NCBI GenBank assembly: GCA_038258185.1
Contig: JBBSQD010000002.1
Coordinates: forward strand, 18,308-82,307
Length of the DNA: 64,000 bases
Source: JAIOHN01 sp038258185
GTDB taxonomy: Bacteria > Chloroflexota > Anaerolineae > Aggregatilineales > Phototrophicaceae
Direction: 5' to 3'
Positions 61,720 to 64,000 of this stretch are shown here, in pieces. The position numbers and the translations under genes are program-made. The notes beneath the pieces are model-generated. The model had not been told where the DNA came from. It saw only the letters and a program-made list of their open reading frames with translations, and searched no databases. Positions within the stretch are counted from its first letter, which is position 1; every line of letters starts with the position of its first letter.

Positions 61720-63084
61720 ATGAACACTGTGCTGTTTCTCCAGATACTGGTCTTTAGCTTTACGATGTGGTTTGGCCTGTATCTGGTTTCACGCGATCTG
61801 AAGAAGCCCGGCCTGCGTTTTGCAGGTCTGGGCCTGATCTCCTACGCCGCCGGTATCGCACTGGCGGCGATCATCAACTTTCTGCCGGAGCCGCCAGCGA
61901 CGGTTGAAAGCTGGATGTATCTCACCGTGCTGCTGCCATCCCTGTTCTGGATGATCGCGACATGGTATCTGCTGCCCGGCGCGGATAGCGACACACGCAT
62001 CAGCCGCACAGCATTGATCGCCGTGGGCATCCCGGCGCTGCTGCTCTTTTTCATCGTTGCACTGCAACCCCAATTCATCCGCTGGCTGATTATGCTGGTG
62101 CCGCTGCTGTTTCTAATCGTTTCGCTGGTGAAAATACGCCAGGCGTTCCGCAGTGACCTGCCGCGCCAGCCCATCATCACACTGTTCGCGACCACCATCT
62201 TTTTTATACTGGGAACGACACTCCTGTTCGCGCCATTGGAATGGCTGTCCAGCGAAATCGCGCTGCTGGCGATTGGCTTTGATATGATTCTCTTGGGAGT
62301 GATGATCGGTTATCTGGATGCTTATGAAGAAGGGACACGTCTGCTGCCGGATGCGCTCCGTTCGCTGGTCGGCGCGGCGCTGCTTAGTTTGATTTTGGGC
62401 GGTCAGGTCGTGTTGCTGATTATGCTGCACGGCGCACTAACCGTAAATCTGCTGCTGTTACTTTTCAGTCTGATCACCACCGCTATGGCGCTGCAAGCCT
62501 TCGCCAGCAATTTTCAATCGCTGCTTGACCGTCTGATCTTTGCCGACAGCATGCCCGTGCAACAGGAACGTGAGGCGCTACGCTCGGTCAATGACGCGCT
62601 GGCCCGATCTGACCGTTCACTTGATCTGGCGCGTATGGATGAGGCGGCTTTTGCCCGTCTGACGCGGCAGGCCATCAGTCATTACAACGATCTCAACCGG
62701 TTAGCGGCCAGCCCGCTCAACTGGCTGCCAGTGATTGATGCGCGGCTGCGCGACCAGCATACAGCCGATAATCTACTGGAACGTACGCGGCTTTTAAAAG
62801 CGCTGCTGCTGGAAAGCATCACCCGCCTCAAGCCCTACAGCGATGCCGATTTCGAGCCATCCGACGAATGGCGTTACTACAATGTGCTGTATTTCCCGTA
62901 TGTGGTCGGCCTCAAACCCTATAGTGTGCGCTTTCAACAGGACGAAATCGACCCCAGCACCCGGGCCGCATTAGAGTGGATGCAAACCCAGGTGCCGGAA
63001 CGCACGCTTTATAACTGGCAGACTGCTGCCTCACGCCTCATCGCGCAGCATCTGCGCGAAATCAACTGGCAGACAGTGCGCTAA
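61720..63084 (+). CDS. multi-span membrane protein with helical C-terminal domain
   Basis: 454 residues. About eight hydrophobic spans in residues 1-265, similar in layout to N-terminal 7TM sensor regions of histidine kinases, then a soluble helical domain (about 270-454; SVNDALARSDRSLDLARMDE, DEWRYYNVLYFPYVVGLKPY) with no kinase, cyclase or receiver motifs. YYNVLYFPYVVGLKPYSVR is a distinct block that I do not recognise. Possibly a sensor or regulator whose output domain is unknown. Confidence 0.75.
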   Translation: MNTVLFLQILVFSFTMWFGLYLVSRDLKKPGLRFAGLGLISYAAGIALAAIINFLPEPPATVESWMYLTVLLPSLFWMIATWYLLPGADSDTRISRTALIAVGIPALLLFFIVALQPQFIRWLIMLVPLLFLIVSLVKIRQAFRSDLPRQPIITLFATTIFFILGTTLLFAPLEWLSSEIALLAIGFDMILLGVMIGYLDAYEEGTRLLPDALRSLVGAALLSLILGGQVVLLIMLHGALTVNLLLLLFSLITTAMALQAFASNFQSLLDRLIFADSMPVQQEREALRSVNDALARSDRSLDLARMDEAAFARLTRQAISHYNDLNRLAASPLNWLPVIDARLRDQHTADNLLERTRLLKALLLESITRLKPYSDADFEPSDEWRYYNVLYFPYVVGLKPYSVRFQQDEIDPSTRAALEWMQTQVPERTLYNWQTAASRLIAQHLREINWQTVR

Positions 63085-63111
63085 TGAGGCAGCAAGGCTC
63101 AAATTTCTGTT

Positions 63112-64000
63112 TTAAGGATTCGGTGTGGCGACCCGGCGCGCAATTTCTTCGCGCACCACAGGCGCAACCTTTGTCCCCAGCAATTCAATGGCGTGCAGGA
63201 GCTTGTCATGGGGCATCGTCCCCACACTCAGTTGGATCAACAGTCGCTGATGGCCGAAGATTTTATGCTGGAACAGAATCTTCTCGATGATGTCATCCGG
63301 GCTGCCGACAAAATTTGCCCCACGCAGTTCCGCAGACGCTGCGTACTGATCGCGGCGCATGGGCGGCCAGCCACGTTCACGGCCAATCTTATCCATCACC
63401 ACCGATACTGCGGGAAATGACTCGTCAATGGCCTGCTGACGCGTATCGGCAATAAAACCGTGCGAATTAATGCTGAGGGGCAGCGTGGCCGGGTCATAAC
63501 CGGACTCCTGCGCCGCCTGCCGATAGAGGTCAATATACGGCGCGAAGCGTTCCGGCATACCGCCAATAATCGCCAGTGCCATCGGCAGTCCACGGCTGGC
63601 GGCACGGACGACCGACTCCGGCGTACCGCCGACACCGACCCATACCGGCAGCGGATTTTGCAGCGGACGCGGGTAAACGCTCAGGTTATCAATCGCCGCC
63701 CGATGCTGCCCCTTCCAGCTCACACGCTCGTTGTCACGCAGTTCCAGCAGCAAATCCAGCTTCTCGCTAAATAATTCATCGTAGTCATGCAGATCGTAGC
63801 CGAACAACGGAAACGACTCGATAAATGAGCCACGTCCCGCAATGATCTCCGCGCGGCCATTCGAGATCAGATCAAGCGTGGCAAACCGCTGAAACACGCG
63901 CACAGGATCGTCCGAACTGAGCACGGTCACCGCACTGCTGAGACGGATATTTTTGGTACGCGCTGCCGCCGCGGCTAAGATCACATCCGGCGCGGACGAC
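63112..64000 (-). CDS. LLM-class flavin-dependent oxidoreductase, 5' end cut by window
   Basis: The frame stays open to the window end, with SSAPDVILAAAAARTKNIRL read before the first in-window start-like codon, so the true start lies beyond base 64000; about 295 residues are visible. Bacterial-luciferase-like TIM barrel: RLSSAVTVLSSDDPVRVFQ, GRAEIIAGRGSFIESFPLFG, and PVWVGVGGTPESVVRAA near the flavin site. These enzymes oxidise substrates with FMN or F420. Convergent with the upstream membrane gene, 27 bases apart. Confidence 0.9.
   Translation of the reverse strand, partial: SSAPDVILAAAAARTKNIRLSSAVTVLSSDDPVRVFQRFATLDLISNGRAEIIAGRGSFIESFPLFGYDLHDYDELFSEKLDLLLELRDNERVSWKGQHRAAIDNLSVYPRPLQNPLPVWVGVGGTPESVVRAASRGLPMALAIIGGMPERFAPYIDLYRQAAQESGYDPATLPLSINSHGFIADTRQQAIDESFPAVSVVMDKIGRERGWPPMRRDQYAASAELRGANFVGSPDDIIEKILFQHKIFGHQRLLIQLSVGTMPHDKLLHAIELLGTKVAPVVREEIARRVATPNP

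Overview
The window looks like chromosomal DNA of a free-living member of the Chloroflexota, most likely an Anaerolineae-type lineage. This is inferred from gene content: TIR-WD40 and TIR-TPR proteins, sortases beside signal-transduction genes, a stand-alone Flp-type pilin, a DUF4397-FAS1 secreted protein, LiaF-like beta-solenoid proteins in tandem, and a leucyl-tRNA synthetase of bacterial type. Base composition is moderately GC-rich by eye. I see no rRNA, tRNA, CRISPR array, IS element or prophage. The region reads as ordinary chromosome with many short operons and small paralogous expansions.

Layout. 0-5.6 kb: three tandem LiaF/toastrack-like proteins (the first cut by the window edge), then a minus-strand overlapping trio (small membrane protein, GT39-like glycosyltransferase, NAGS-like acetyltransferase) and a stand-alone receiver protein. 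5.6-9.5 kb: a 442-base intergenic region with a possible structured RNA, a YggT-like membrane protein, a secreted ScyD/ScyE-type beta-propeller, a DegV protein, and a small-protein/HNH-endonuclease pair. 9.6-13.7 kb: a copper operon (CopC-CopD fusion), a minimal TIR-like membrane protein and a flavin monooxygenase. 13.7-19.3 kb: a polytopic molybdopterin oxidoreductase with an internal twin-arginine motif, an M19 dipeptidase and a secreted DUF4397-FAS1 protein.

19.4-29.6 kb is rich in regulators and small-molecule functions: three TetR regulators, a cytochrome P450, an MFS exporter, an ester cyclase, YdeI and GNAT enzymes, with readable palindromic operators. 29.7-37.6 kb: an alpha/beta hydrolase-SDR pair, a penicillin-binding protein whose transpeptidase motifs are all lost, and leuS behind a long structured leader. 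37.7-46 kb: a TIR-TPR protein, a receiver-DUF309 fusion, a beta-lactamase-fold hydrolase, an FmdB-like protein without zinc ligands, glucokinase, and an SppA-NAD epimerase pair.

46-64 kb: a large membrane PAS/GAF histidine kinase, two tandem sortases, a TPR protein, a deazaflavin-type nitroreductase, an endonuclease IV-like protein, a TIR-TM-WD40 protein, htpG, a 48-residue Flp pilin, a Zn/Cd P-type ATPase behind a perfect ArsR/SmtB-type palindrome, two unknown membrane proteins and an edge-truncated luciferase-like monooxygenase.

The strongest leads are the pseudo-transpeptidase PBP, the TetR-YdeI-GNAT mini-regulon with two matching operators, the small-protein/HNH cassette, the CopC-CopD protein with a haem-less cytochrome-like tail, and the three TIR-family architectures. 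Functions are assigned by recognising motifs and fold patterns in the translated sequence; no database search was run.
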